From NCBI GenBank assembly GCA_963971575.1, contig OZ020616.1, forward strand, positions 40,266,250 to 40,330,249: a stretch of DNA of 64,000 nt. The letters run 5' to 3'. This document shows, in pieces, positions 22,571-33,860 of this stretch (positions within the stretch are counted from its first letter, which is position 1; each line of letters starts with the position of its first letter). The notes beneath the pieces were generated by a model, which was given only the letters and a program-made list of their open reading frames with translations, had not been told where the DNA came from and ran no database searches. A program made the translations under genes and the position numbers. This stretch comes from Liopterus haemorrhoidalis. Lineage: Eukaryota; Arthropoda; Insecta; Coleoptera; Dytiscidae.

Positions 22571-23945
22571 GGCCGTATTCAGCAGACTCACCAGTGAGTT
22601 ACCGGTTGGTAAATTTTTTCCTGTATGCATACGTTGATCTACCGGTGATTTACCGTACTTACTCACCGGTGGATATTTTGACAGTTATATCTGTAGTAAC
22701 AAAGATTCGAGCACAAAGCAAGTAAAAAATTATAGAATTGAGTGTGAAGTCAGTTTACTGATATTGTGGAGTAGGGATGGGAAAAAAACATCGATGTATC
22801 GATAACATCGATGTCTCTCCTGAAAACATCGATGTTTTTACCATCGATGTTCAGGTGGCGATAGTATCGATAAAACATCGATGTCTGCTACCGATGTCGA
22901 TGTTTTGAACTTTGAAATTGAGAAACTACCGCTAGAGGCGCTGAAATCTTAAAATTTTTATTTTTATTAAAATTAGTGCACAAAATATAAGCGCTATCTA
23001 TTGTAATATAACAATACTAATAGTATTAGTTCTTATTCTTCTTAGTAGTTAGCAGAATAAGAAAAAAATAAGAAGAATCTTCTAATTTTTGCAAATAATG
23101 ACAACGACGAACGAAACCACTACTTGTTGCTCTTTGAGTTTTGTTGTCGAGCCATTTTTTGTATGAGTGAACGAGTCAGATTATAAATATGTCATTTAAA
23201 AAAATATCGTTTGTCATATTTCATTTTGAATAGTGACATCTTAAATATTTTGTAAATATAATACTAACCTAAAATAATACAAACTGTAAAGCCCTTTTTA
23301 CAATGTAACCAAGTTTATAAAAGTCAGTAATACACTATAAAAATCACCAAAATAACCAGATTTAGTTTGTCCTTACAAAAGTGAACGGCTTATATAAGCT
23401 GTTCCAAACGGTTATAAGCAGCGGCGGGACATTTGAATGTGTCTGTTACACAATCTATTTAAAAATTTAATAAATGGTTTTTGTGTATTATTTGTTACTT
23501 TTTTTCGTATTATATGTTACTTATTTCGTATTTTATCTTTATATTATTAAATAAAATCTATATAATATAAAAAAATAGTTTTTTTTTTATATTTAATAAA
23601 ACATCGATGTTTCCGATACATCGATGTTATCCCTTCGATGTTTTTTCAACATCGATGTTTCAGCGCCGATGTTAACATCGATGTTCAACATCGATGTTTT
23701 GCCTTCGATTTACAACCCTATTGTGGAGTCGTATATAAAGCACATGTACTTAAAAGTACAGTAAATTTAAAAAATTACTGTAAAAGTTTACGTTCAAAAT
23801 TTACAGTCATTACAATCTGCCATTGTTTAGATATTGTAGTTTTTATATACGCCGTTCGACAACGCTGCCAAAAAATGTGCATTCAGTCAAATTTACCGGT
23901 AAGTTTGTGCCGGTAAGTCACCGATGAGTCTGCTGAATGCGGTCT
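22571..23945. mobile_element. TIR element inserted in the Harbinger transposase gene
   Basis: GGCCGTATTCAGCAGACTCA at the left is matched in inverse at the right end (about 23917-23943), and ACCGGT-rich blocks follow at both ends (22600-22672 and 23893-23925). Flanks on both sides read TAT, and removing one copy restores the Harbinger frame. A 3-bp target and these ends fit a PIF/Harbinger-type MITE, but the family is not certain. It has no coding sequence of its own and itself contains a hAT-type element. Confidence 0.75.
22772..23720. mobile_element. Non-autonomous hAT-type element with CATCGATG-rich ends
   Basis: It is flanked by a perfect 8-bp duplication, TTGTGGAG, at 22764-22771 and 23721-23728. 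The ends are TAGGGATGG and the complement of TAGGGTTGT. Each end carries five CATCGATG octamers in about 120 bp, probably subterminal transposase-binding sites. The interior has no transposase; the frame 23638-23916 only reads the repeat. The same end type occurs at 41446 and 46193. Confidence 0.85.
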
Positions 23946-24289
23946 ATGTACGCTGCACTTGTTAAGGCAACAACATTACTCTCCGCCATCGTTGACACTA
24001 CTTACTTTAAATAAATATGTGCGTGGATATAACTGAAATACGTGGAGCGCAATTTTACGCGCAAAAACAAGAAAGTTGTGTGTGCAAATTTTTTTTACCC
24101 GCACGAAAATCCGTGTGCGTACAAATGCTCAAGTCAGTACGCACCTTTATAAAGCTCGATTTATTATGTTAAAGACAATCGGTATCAAAGTCCAATTTAA
24201 TCATTAAAAGTTACTAGTTTCTAGTTCCGCATGCAGGTAATAAATGAATTATAACTCATAAGTACAAATTATAACATGTGGTATAAGAT

Positions 24290-24870
24290 ATACCGTCAGA
24301 AAATTGGATAAAGAATGGAAAAAGTAGGCGCAGCAGGAAGACAATAGTATCAAAATATCGATCCTAACTAAAAAAGTAATACCTAACAACCAACATCAAG
24401 GTAGAGATCTTCAAAAAAGAGACAGTACCAATTTTGACATATGCCTCTAAATCCTGGACACCACAAAGAAGCACATAACCCAAAAATAAGCTCTGAATTG
24501 AGATTTCTAAAGAAAATTTAATGCAAAACAAAATTAGACAGAATAAGAAATGAAGTATTTAGAAAAAAAAAAAAACTAGATAGAAATCAGAAACCATAAC
24601 AGAAGAAGGACAGCTAAGACGGCTGGAACATATACACAGAACGAGTGAAGACAAAATAGTAAAATGAGTTTTTGAAGCAAGAAGAAAGCTAGACCAGGCA
24701 GATCTCGAAAAACTTGGCATCAAAAAACAAAAGAAGTTGCAACAAAAATAGGTGTAAAGTGGGAGAAAATAAGGAAATATACAAAGTATAGAACACGATG
24801 GAAAGAAGCATGGAGAACAACACTAGAAAATAATTAACTCATCTACAGCCTTACACCGTAAGGTAAAAAG
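24290..24870 (+). pseudogene. RTE-like LINE C-terminal part, copy A
   Basis: Across many stops the plus strand gives the blocks IKVEIFKKETVPILTYASKS, then IRNEVFR, then EEGQLRRLEHIHRTSEDKIV, then RKTWHQKTKEVATKIGVKWE. These are the standard C-terminal blocks of RTE-like insect LINEs (LTYASESW, IEEGQLRWLGHIHRM, GRPRKSW, W-R-T-T-L). It ends GCCTTACACCGTAAGGTAAA. A second, longer copy of the same family is at 47296-49097. Confidence 0.75.
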
Positions 24871-24877
24871 ACTTCTA

Positions 24878-25444
24878 GACCGGAAGCTCATGACATTTTT
24901 GGTCTCCGATTTCATACAGCATGCCTTTTGGAGGAGAGAATATTTATCCTGTGACAGCAAAAAAGGGATGATACTAAACCCCTGCACGCTTTCCGGTCAT
25001 AGGGAAAATTGCATTTCCACTTAAACACAAAATTTTTGTGTTTTTCTCTGACTTAATATTGCTTGCCCTTTTATCAAAAGAAAGTTATAACAAATTTAAA
25101 GTCTTTTAATTATAGGCATGCTGTATGAAAACGCGGAAAATCAAATTTTTTTATTACAAGATCACATAGCCGTTTGAGCCCTTTGGGACCCTCCGAATCG
25201 CATGCATATATTTAAAAGACTTTAAATTTGTTATAACTTTCTTTTGACAAAAGGGCAAGCAATATTAAATTAGAGAAAAGCACAAAAATTTTGTGCTTAA
25301 GTGGAAATGCAATTTTCCCTATGACCGGAAAGCGTGCAGGGGTTTAGTATCATCCCTTTTTTGTTGTCACAGGGTAAATATTCTCTCCTCCAAAAGGCAT
25401 GCTGTATGAAATCCGAGACCAAAAAGTGTCATGAGCTCACGGTC
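24878..25444. mobile_element. 567-bp foldback element with arms of about 235 bp
   Basis: The arms (24878-25115 and about 25212-25444) are nearly perfect complements, with outer ends GACCGGAAGCTCATGACATT. Inner blocks such as CCCCTGCACGCTTTCCGGTC and TTTAAAGTCTTTTAA are mirrored. The spacer is about 90 bp. CTA and TA flank it. It sits directly behind the LINE tail. No coding sequence is present. Confidence 0.85.
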
Positions 25445-26941
25445 TATTTAGGATTAAGGATTAGGCAAGAAATAAATATTGAACAGAAATTATAATGATT
25501 GACTTATTTATTTTTGAGTGAAAATACCGCAGGTTACTATTCGATACCACTTTACCCTATTCCATAAATCAGTATATAAGGTCATCTTTCTTTCACGTCT
25601 AAATTTTGTACATCATTTCAATTATTCATTCAACTAAATTCTTATGTTTGTAACTATATTTAGGGAGCATATACTGCGCATAGAGGCTTAGGATGTGGTA
25701 AGAATTTTGACTAGGTTAATACTTCATTCAAGATATGTTAAGCATGTCTTAAATTTTACTGAAGGGTACAATTTTTAATTTTATTTGCAAAAATTTAAAT
25801 TTAAACTGTCGTACTGTTTCAAATTAACATAAATAATAATTCTAACTTAATTTCCTCGTCCATAAATTGTTTTAATTGCCTAAAACTACCTTAAAAGTTC
25901 ATTTTTCAACTGTGTATTAAATACACATTGCCTTAAAATGAACGCCTTTAACACGCTCTATATATCTTCGTAGCCCTTAAAGGAAGGGCCGTAATCTCTG
26001 TTGTGAAATTCTTACCCTTAGTAACAATTAGGGTATGGTGCTTTGGAAAAGCTTAACGAAACAGAGCGTTATTTACTGGGGGTTGATATGTGAGTCGAGG
26101 ATTTAATGCTGCAGATGACATAGTTCTGTTTATTTGATATTATGAACAGATTTTCTTAAGCCTTTTTGGTAGGGTCCTATTTCCAAAAAGTATAACGATA
26201 CAAAGTAGATTTTAAAGGAGTCAAAGATAACGAGGACCAAAACAGTGTCTTGGTTGTTTATAAAATTATGTTCAAGACTAATTGTTTAAAGCTGCCAGTA
26301 TAGTAGAATGTTTGAGGGGAACTGTATGAAGAAATAATTACATGATATAAGAAGGTAAAATGCAAATTTAATAAGCAATAATTAGCTCTGTCCTGACATA
26401 AATTCAAGTTCCACGAGCAATTTAAGGAGCAACCTAAGAGACAGAAATTTCAGCAAGTTGATTCGTGAAGGCTGTAACATTCAAGACTTAGATAAATGAA
26501 TGAAGAGAGGAAAGAAAGAATGGGAGGAACATAAGTAGACGATGAGAGAAATAAGAATAGCATTTGTAAAAATGGATGACCTACTTTCGAATAACTCCAA
26601 CAATAAAATTGGCGACCAGACTAAGAGTTACCCAAATAGCTATGGGACGTGTTATGCTAGGTGCAAGCATAATATCAGTAATATATTTGATATAAGGTGA
26701 GTTCGGCATAACTGTACAGTGTTAAATCTGTGGCGTGAAAGTTTTTTTGTCACGTGACCACTGTGTACACTGTGCAAGAAAGTAAAAAACGAAAGCTTTG
26801 TTAAGATTGTGCAGTTATTCTCGTTATTCTTAGCTATTCTCTTATGTAAACAAATTAATTATGTGTGTTATATGTACTAAGTTATGTAAAATAAATTTTA
26901 TTTGATGAGGAAAACAATTCAGATGAAAAACAATAAATATT
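25445..26941. other. AT-rich DNA, nothing recognised
   Basis: No gene, terminal repeat or RNA-like structure could be supported over this 1.5 kb. Confidence 0.45.
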
Positions 26942-27262
26942 TTGGCAAAATTTTTAAAACATGTAGAAAGTATTGTTCCGAACATGAATGCAAATAAATT
27001 TAAAGTACATTTCCACTTGTACCCAGAAAAATTTGAGAGTCTTTTGCAGAAAATGCACGCTTGTAAAATAAAACATTATTATAAAGGAACCAGTTACTTT
27101 AGAGATGGAATTAATGATCATGATGTCTGTATTATTTATTTGGCAAATGCTGCAGGCATAAACAAAGATATCTTGTTTTCATTAATTTTGTTTTGTAGAA
27201 AAAATATTAACTTATATTTTTATCGCGAAAAACACTATTGCACAGATTACCGCATGCTCTAA
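26942..27262 (+). other. Unrecognised open frame of 106 codons
   Basis: The frame includes NKFKVHFHLYPEKFESLLQK and later CIIYLANAAGINKDILF. The order F-x-x-H-F-x-x-x-x-x-x-F-x-x-L-L followed by a YLAN block resembles the N-terminal region of some Harbinger transposases, but the match is loose. The frame opens with a TTG rather than an ATG; the first ATG is at codon 15. No second exon, promoter or family assignment can be offered. Confidence 0.3.
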
Positions 27263-27424
27263 ACTTGGGACTTGCAGCACAAACTACACTGCACGATATT
27301 TGCCGAACGATGATCGTGCGGACGGAGCACACAGAAACCTTATGCCAAACGTTTCTTGTGTAAATTATGCAGAATGTGTGGATTATTAACTTATGCCGAA
27401 CGGACCTATAGTAGAGCGTGCGGC

Positions 27425-27690
27425 AAACCTCAACTGGAGCTGTGCAGGGCATGTTACCAGGCAAGACAAAGTCAATAAGCTCATAGAGTATTAAATTAGA
27501 GACCAAGGATGTTCTAGCGCAGCGTGCGTAGACCTCAGAAGAGGTGGTTGGACGGTAATAAGAAAGTGGCAGGAAGAAATTGGCATCAATTAAGAAAGGC
27601 CTACGTTCAGAAGTAGATATCCACAGGCTCAAGAAGAAGACGGAGACTTTCGCAGACCTTAAATGTGATCGTTCAAGATATGAGTTCAAA
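27425..27690 (+). pseudogene. Possible LINE C-terminal tail scrap
   Basis: The plus strand reads pieces such as LRRGGWTVIRKWQEEIGIN, then RPTFRSRYPQAQEEDGDFRR, similar in composition to the GRPRKRW-x-D block and the 3' end of some insect LINEs. The region is richer in GC than its neighbours. The long minus-strand frame (27207-27689) is probably its shadow. This is a weak call. Confidence 0.3.
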
Positions 27691-27695
27691 GCTGG

Positions 27696-29437
27696 TTAAC
27701 CTTCAGCCAAATAAATCGGACAGATAAGTCGAAGCTGTAAACGTCGAAGGTGTGTCAAAGCAACGCTCAGATTCGGTTTTGGGAACTTAATACTTTCAGC
27801 CACCAAAGCCTTCCGCTTTCTTACGCGTTCATTTTTTTTTAGGCATGGTGAAGCTCGCAGGCATGTATAGTCATTATTAGGCATCTTATAACACTTAAAA
27901 TTTTTTCTTGAGCTCAACTTCGAGTCAAATAAATCAAACGAAACAAACCTGATCTTTATACGACGTATAATTCGCAAGTTATGAGAGCGTAATGTCGCAC
28001 CAAACTCTGATTTCGTGCGTCTATTTTCCATGCAACAATTATCGACTCAAGTCTAAAAGCACAATTTCTTCTGAAAAAATCTAAAAATTAATCGAAACAC
28101 AATCCACTGCGGACATAATTTGTAATAAGTTATAATTTTCAATATTTCCTCCCTTCCGTAATTAAAAGTTTCGGGCCTATTATGTTCATATCGTCTCCTG
28201 TTTATGTATTAGCTAGGAATAGGTCTGGTACTTCACTTGGCAGCCATTTCCGTTCCTATTGTTTCTAGATCTATCTTATTTGCACTTGTATTACGTCTTT
28301 AACCATTGGATTTGTTCAATTTGTAGAAGTAGACTTTTTTAGAGAGTTTTTGCGAGTTGTTTCTACTTGTTGACGGCCTTTTTTTATTAGATTATATGTA
28401 CCATTATTTTTCATCTTCATCACATATCGTGTCTAATGTAGTCGTCGACTTATTTAAACAATAAATTTTATAAAATTTTATTGCGAATTTTAACGTTCTT
28501 GAACAACTGTGTCAAATTGTCAATTTTGAAACCTAGACACTACTATCAAGATCAAAAAAGTTTTAGTTCCAATAAATTGTGAAACGATAAATTTTAAGCC
28601 CACTAAAATTTTATCTGTTCCTCGAACACTACTAGAACTTTACTTATTGTATTTCCAGTGGCATATCACTTTTAAAAATCAGTATAAAAATCCACTGAAA
28701 GAAGCAATATTTCTCCTCTTATGTAATGTAATTTATATGTCAGCACCATCTAACAGTATTAGATCGAACCTTTGTCCATCCTTACTGACCAGTTTCCAAA
28801 GGTCGTTACTGACGCTGCGATAACAATTTAGGTTAAAAGCGACCAAGATTGGCCATTAAAGTTGCAGGAGGCGACGCGTTGTGTATAACAAATGGTATGA
28901 CAATACAAAACATGGTTGCTTATTACTCATTAGCGGTTTATGGAGGTATTATCAAAGGGGATGGTTTAATACGAAGGACAAAAGGAATACCTTGGGCTTA
29001 TGCATAGATATTAGCACTCTCTAAAGGAATTTTCGAGCACTGAAATGGAAATTTGCATAGGAATTTAACTGTCATAATTTGCAAGAAAGTGTTCGTTGAC
29101 TAAGACTTTAAGAATAAGAACTATATTTCAAAAATAATGTTCCAATAAACGGTAAAAAAATACTAAATTGCAGTTTAAATTATAAGAATAACTAAAGATA
29201 TAATAACTAAGATAAATTATATAAGAATTACATATACACATTAAAATTATTTGCCGAGGTTGGGAAAGGAATGCTATTTTATGAAGATTTTGTGAACGGT
29301 GTGTATCAGTGACGGTTCGTGGAAACCTCTAATAGAGGTTATGCAACCAGAAATATAATTGAGCTTTTCTTTTGGGAAAGAAAATCATTATCAAGATGGA
29401 CATTTTAACTACAATTTTTAACTGCATACACATTGCC
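27696..29437. other. Unrecognised DNA with one 111-codon minus-strand frame
   Basis: The minus-strand frame 27696-28031 is basic and includes NLRIIRRIKIRFVSFDLF. It has no family match. The rest of the segment shows no supported gene or repeat. Confidence 0.35.
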
Positions 29438-29595
29438 AACCGGCGTATTGTAGTGGTAATACACAGGCCCTGCGTTGCTAAAGTTTCGGGTTCGAATCCT
29501 GTTCAGGCATGGAATTTTCAACAAAAATTAGAACTGACCTGGCTAATTGCCTTAGTAGCAAAGGCCATAAAACTAAATAAAAGAAAAAAAGTATA
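29438..29595 (+). repeat. tRNA-derived SINE (candidate)
   Basis: A tRNA-like head holds an A-box-like TTGTAGTGGTAA and a perfect B box GGGTTCGAATCC about 45 bp later. A tRNA-unrelated body follows and the unit ends in an A-rich tail (AAATAAAAGAAAAAAAG). The acceptor stem does not pair, so it is not an active tRNA gene. Confidence 0.6.
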
Positions 29596-29650
29596 TCCAC
29601 ATTCACAAATAAAATAATGAAATACTATATTTTATGATTTAATATGTATT

Positions 29651-30038
29651 ATAGTCTATCTCAGAAAGACAGATAGTAATAAAATTTATTATTTGTAAAA
29701 AGTTATTGTTTTTTCACACAGAAGCGGCCCACAAAATAGTTCGAAACGAAATATTGTTAAAAACAACCAAGTGTGCCGCACATATTATATGGGAATACGA
29801 ACTAGGGTTAAACACAATAGATCATAAAAATGTTACTCTAAAATTTTGAGGGAAAATATGGTCACAGGGGTGCGTTTAATGATATGATAAATATGGTCAC
29901 AGGCGTGCGTTTAATATAATGATAAATAGTAATATAGAAATACACAAAACCAATTTAAACGTGTTTAAAATGTGCACGCCACTGGTAACTGCCTGTCAAA
30001 AAGATTTATTACTATCAGTCTTTCTGAGATAGAGTATA
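29651..30038. mobile_element. MITE with CTATCTCAGAAAGAC ends
   Basis: CTATCTCAGAAAGACAGATA (left, continuing GTAATAAA) is repeated in inverse at 30004-30038 with one or two changes. The interior has a tandem pair of a 35-bp block around ATGGTCACAGGGGTGCGTTT (29859-29928) and no coding sequence. Confidence 0.75.
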
Positions 30039-30114
30039 GTCAAGTATATTAAGAAAATTAACTCTGTATGTGTTGTACAAAAATAATGTATCCTACATTA
30101 TTATTTTTGCATTT

Positions 30115-30460
30115 GTTATAACACTTCACTCAATAAGTCTGACATATATATGGCAACACTGTTAAGACTGTTGAAGACCCATATAATTTCTGGATAGTAC
30201 CAACCTTCAAACGATACGTGTGAAAATTTCATGACATTCTGACAATTTTGTTTAGAAGTTACAGTGGTTTTAGTGACTCCAGTTTTGTACTTTTCAAAAG
30301 AACAGATAAAAAATAAATTTCGTGTGTTGATTAAACACTGTTTTTTGATGGAAAAAAATACTGTTGAAGCCAAACAGTGGCTTGATAAGCGATATAGAGA
30401 CTTTGCACCATGCAAATCAACTATTACTGATTGGTATGCTGAATTAAAATTAATTAATTA
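30115..30460 (+). pseudogene. Mariner transposase N-terminus
   Basis: After a non-coding leader typical of mariners (GGCAACACTG near 30151), the frame reads NKFRVLIKHCFLMEKNTVEA, then KQWLDKRYRDFAPCKSTITD, then WYAEL. This is the HTH domain of a mariner transposase (E-x-R-x-x-I-K-H-x-F-L, QWLDK-Y, SK-T-I-x-x-W). It stops at TAA about 30460, and no catalytic part follows. Confidence 0.8.
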
Positions 30461-30464
30461 ATTA

Positions 30465-31264
30465 GGAGACTTATTGAGCGACGTGGTATATATCTTCTGT
30501 ATTTGAAATTCTTTATATATTAATTTAATTTTAAAAGAATTTGAATTACACAATTTTTTTATGCATACAACTGCATAAAAAATATGAAATATTAAAAATA
30601 TAAAATGTCTGTAGTCAAACGCCCACTTCGCAAGCTTTTAACTGCAATCGTGTGCAGGTCCAAGAGAACATCGTCTGTATTCCGCCGACTCAATGCCAAT
30701 CACTGCTATATAATAAGTAATTGGTGCTGCTAATGCACGTAGCACATTGAGTAACTATACATCATAACTTGTAGACGAACATTTGTTTACGCACGACACA
30801 AAACAGTAACGACGGTTTTTAATTACAAATTAAATAAATTTAAAGAGAGAGAGAGAAGTTATAAAAGTCTGTAATGTTATGTACCGCCACTAGTGTGTAT
30901 CCCTAGTTGTTAGCTCTTGAATAGTAATACAAATATATAACACTTTCTGAATAATCTGCATTCAAGGCACTGTTAGTCGGTTTACTTTTGGCCTTGCTCA
31001 CATAAATCCAGCACCTTAATTTGTTAAGTGTTAAGTCTTTCCATTTATCTTGTACCAATACTTGTTAGATCTACGGTTAACTCTAGGTTTTTGTCTTCAC
31101 ATTGGTCGATAGGTGTTCAATTTCCGTCCCAGTTTCTCTTTTCATTCTGTTTTCTATCATCACAGTCACCTGCCATACACACTGTAAGATATTATTTCTT
31201 GTGTAATATTTGGTTTATATTGTATTTCTCGGATATATTTATCCTTGCAGCTTACCCATTTATA
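30465..31264. other. AT-rich DNA, nothing recognised
   Basis: The hydrophobic plus-strand frame 31028-31270 has no family resemblance. A short GA repeat lies at about 30845-30857. Confidence 0.4.
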
Positions 31265-32372
31265 CTTTGATTATCTAAAGAAGTCCAGTCAAGGTCATAT
31301 TCGAATGTTCCGAACTAAGATTTTAGCTACGCTTATTAAAATCGAGCCATTGGCGTAGAATAAATTTTTAACTTGAGAGCTTTGAATTTAGAAACATTTA
31401 ATATTCTTAATTTTATTTGATTTTTTTTTTTATATTTCCATAATGTGATTAATTCTTCGTTGCTGATTTAGTTGGGTAAATAAATTTAATTAGCTCGTTC
31501 CACACGGTTCTACTACTCTGACACTTTCCTAACCTAAGATAACGTTTTGTCAATAAACTAGAAAGCAGATAGCTCGATCCGCTCCGATAGCATTTTACTA
31601 ACCTTCCCGAACCTAGCGCTGCGATAGACGTCAAAATTACGCTGATTTATGGGGAAATCTAACCTAAAATAGCAAGTTATAAAATTGAAAAATAATGAAA
31701 ACTGTGTGAAAAACTAACAATTTCCATATCTAATATAATTTTTTATTATCTAAGAAAGATGTATCTACAAAAAATTCATGAAAATAATGCAAATTGAGCG
31801 TGAATATGACTCTGGAGCCTAATCTTAATTATAATAAATATTAATTTATATACTTATGATAATTCAGATTATTTTATTTATTTATCTGCTGAACTGCATG
31901 TGCAGTTAACAAAGGTCCACTGTTTTTCTTGCTCTCGTAGGAAATATTCGTATTGATTATAAACCAATTCATGTGACTGCTTTCTTAACGTTTTGCCTTT
32001 TACACTCATATTGTTTTAATTAAAAGAAAACAATTATTTAAATTACAAATATTGTCCTGAAAAGGACAGATTTAATGAAAAACACGATGAAATAAATAGC
32101 AAAACAGAGTTTTAGACGCCACTGGTTCACGAATAACACTATAAAACTTTAGTAATCTCAGACAAACCCGGAGGTGGGGTAAACTACGGTACACGTTTGT
32201 ATGTATAAGTACGTTTGTCTTAGCTATACCTGAACAATAATCAAAATTGATTGACAAACTTCATTTGTATTTCTCTTACTATTTTGCCTGTGTGAGTGAG
32301 AGAGAAACACATCAGTACAAAATTATTATTTCAGTCATATGACCTTTTCTGGACTTCTTTAAATAATCAAAG
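31265..32372. mobile_element. 1.1-kb element with 30-bp terminal inverted repeats, no gene
   Basis: CTTTGATTATCTAAAGAAGT, continuing CCAGTCAAGGTCATAT, is matched in inverse at about 32333-32372 with four or so changes. The interior (including a small palindrome AACTGCATGTGCAGTT at about 31893) has no recognised transposase. The target site is uncertain. Confidence 0.7.
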
Positions 32373-33689
32373 ATTAACATTAATTTGAATGGGGCAAAGG
32401 ATTCAGCGTAATGTTCGTTATTCAAAAACTATGAAGCGATGTTAAGGCCCATAACTTCCTTTGGAATTAGATATTTGAAGATTCAAACTCTTCCATGCCA
32501 GCTTATGGTATTTTACTTATTAATTACACTGTTAAGCAGTTAATTAAACTGATACTGCGAAGCACACAATAACTGCCAAGTCAACAATTCAAATCAAATA
32601 TCCCAGTTTTATTTCCACTGATCCATGACTGCGTTGCACATGCGCAATGCAATAGCCAGTATAGTAAACTTGGTCCAACTCTTTCAAAGGTTCTCCATTA
32701 ATTAGTTGGTCATCTTTTCAAGACTACTAATAATAAGATACTTAGTTTATCATTTTGTTCTACTCTTTGAGATTCAGCATCAATACTTTTACTTTGGTAT
32801 ACTACGTCACAAACCTTCTTTGAAATAATATTTGGAAATTACCTTTGCCATATATTTATGTTCTAACCTAAAAACGAATATTTTTATTGTCAAATGTCCG
32901 AGAAAAATAAATATTACCGGGCAGTAATGTGTCATTTGTCGACAAATTGATATTTACCATGCTTTTCCATATCTTTACATTTCCTATTGAATAAAAATGT
33001 TCCACGAACAAATATTAACAAATAATAAAACACATTTCCTGGAACAATAGTGTATTAGAGCAATGTATCAAAGCATGCATTAGCCATAACGTAACCTACA
33101 TTCTACCATATATCTTCAAGTTCAAGCTGCAGTTCTGAACTTTATATGCAACGTTCTACAAACATTTACACTTTATCTTGGGGATTTTTCTGTATTGTGT
33201 CTATTTTTCTTCCAGGGCTGTGATTTGTAAAATCAGAAAATAAATCCTATTTGTTTACTGACAAAGTAAAGTGTCAATTTTATATATATCGGAAATCAAG
33301 TGACGTTTGTATCGTTTTATAATGACAAGGATATAAGCACAATGGGGTAACTGTTATGCTAATAGTTCTAAATGTTTTATTTGAAACATTATTTACCAGC
33401 TTACAACAAGCTAGCAGGATTTTTTATTTTTATTTTTTGATATATCTTGTATCGTACCACTATTATTTCATGGATATTAATAAAATTACTTTCTGTATAG
33501 AATTATCGACATTTACAATTACTTATCGGTAGAATAAATTTTGATATTTTGTTTTACAATATATAGATTGAATAAGTGGCAGGTTTGGGTAAAATTACAT
33601 CCCTAAGTAATTACAGGAACAATAATTTTAAACCAGGCCTTTTTTAAATGAAGAATTGTTAATAAACCGGCGCTGGTAACAATCTTTCC
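32373..33689. other. AT-rich DNA, nothing recognised
   Basis: No open frame, repeat end or RNA-like structure could be supported. Confidence 0.45.
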
Positions 33690-33860
33690 ATGTGTGTACT
33701 AATCGGAATCAACGTTGAGAACAAGCGTTTATATGGGCCGGAATAATTTTTCTACGTGTTCGTACCCTTAGGGCCCATGTTTCAGAACTGTATACAAGCA
33801 CCTTATAATTTTGGCGCTATTTCTTGAAACTGTGTGATTTTAAAAGGACTTCGGACATAG
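33690..33860 (-). pseudogene. RTE-like LINE C-terminal scrap, antisense
   Basis: Read on the minus strand, the frame contains VLVYSSETWALR, equivalent to the L-x-YGSETW-x-L block just after the reverse transcriptase domain in RTE-like LINEs. Both sides decay quickly. Confidence 0.5.

Larger units (their letters stand above)
22227..23989 (-). pseudogene. HARBI1-like transposase N-terminus, split by an insertion
   Basis: The minus-strand frame starts at ATG 23987-23989 (MAESNVVALTSAAYI). After removal of the insert at about 22567-23945 it continues in frame as VYLVKKSKKQNKRRWMAQLY. A small frameshift near 22450 leads to the part [20 protein letters not shown], then [20 protein letters not shown] and SMQYLF. 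HARBI1-type nucleases have the same N-terminal order: a basic KRRWW-like patch, F-x-x-F-R-M, then [17 protein letters not shown] and QYLF. The catalytic DDE region is missing because the frame runs into the element end near 22260. Three bases (ATA) are duplicated at the insertion site. The gene is dead. Confidence 0.75.
22040..24150 (-). mobile_element. PIF/Harbinger element, internally deleted, with a nested insert
   Basis: The unit is defined by CGCACG/GTGCGCG-rich ends (about 22047-22200 and 24030-24150) and a HARBI1-like transposase N-terminus read on the minus strand. A stretch of about 50 bp is shared in direct orientation by both ends (CGCACGAA...GTGCGY-TA-AATGCTCA...AGTACG), so the exact limits remain unclear. 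Only the N-terminal part of the transposase remains before the left terminal region, so the element is non-autonomous. A TIR element (22567-23945) splits the gene. Confidence 0.65.

Noticed and set aside
22040..24150. LTR retrotransposon because of the direct 50-bp repeat at both ends
   Set aside because: The shared block is short and rich in CGCACG, no gag-pol or primer-binding site is present, and the gene inside is a Harbinger transposase.
27207..27689. 160-codon minus-strand gene
   Set aside because: Composition is cysteine- and serine-rich without domain or start context. It overlaps a plus-strand LINE-like tail and is probably its shadow.
29438..29520. tRNA gene
   Set aside because: The B box is good, but the acceptor and D stems do not pair and an A-rich tail follows. 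This fits a SINE.
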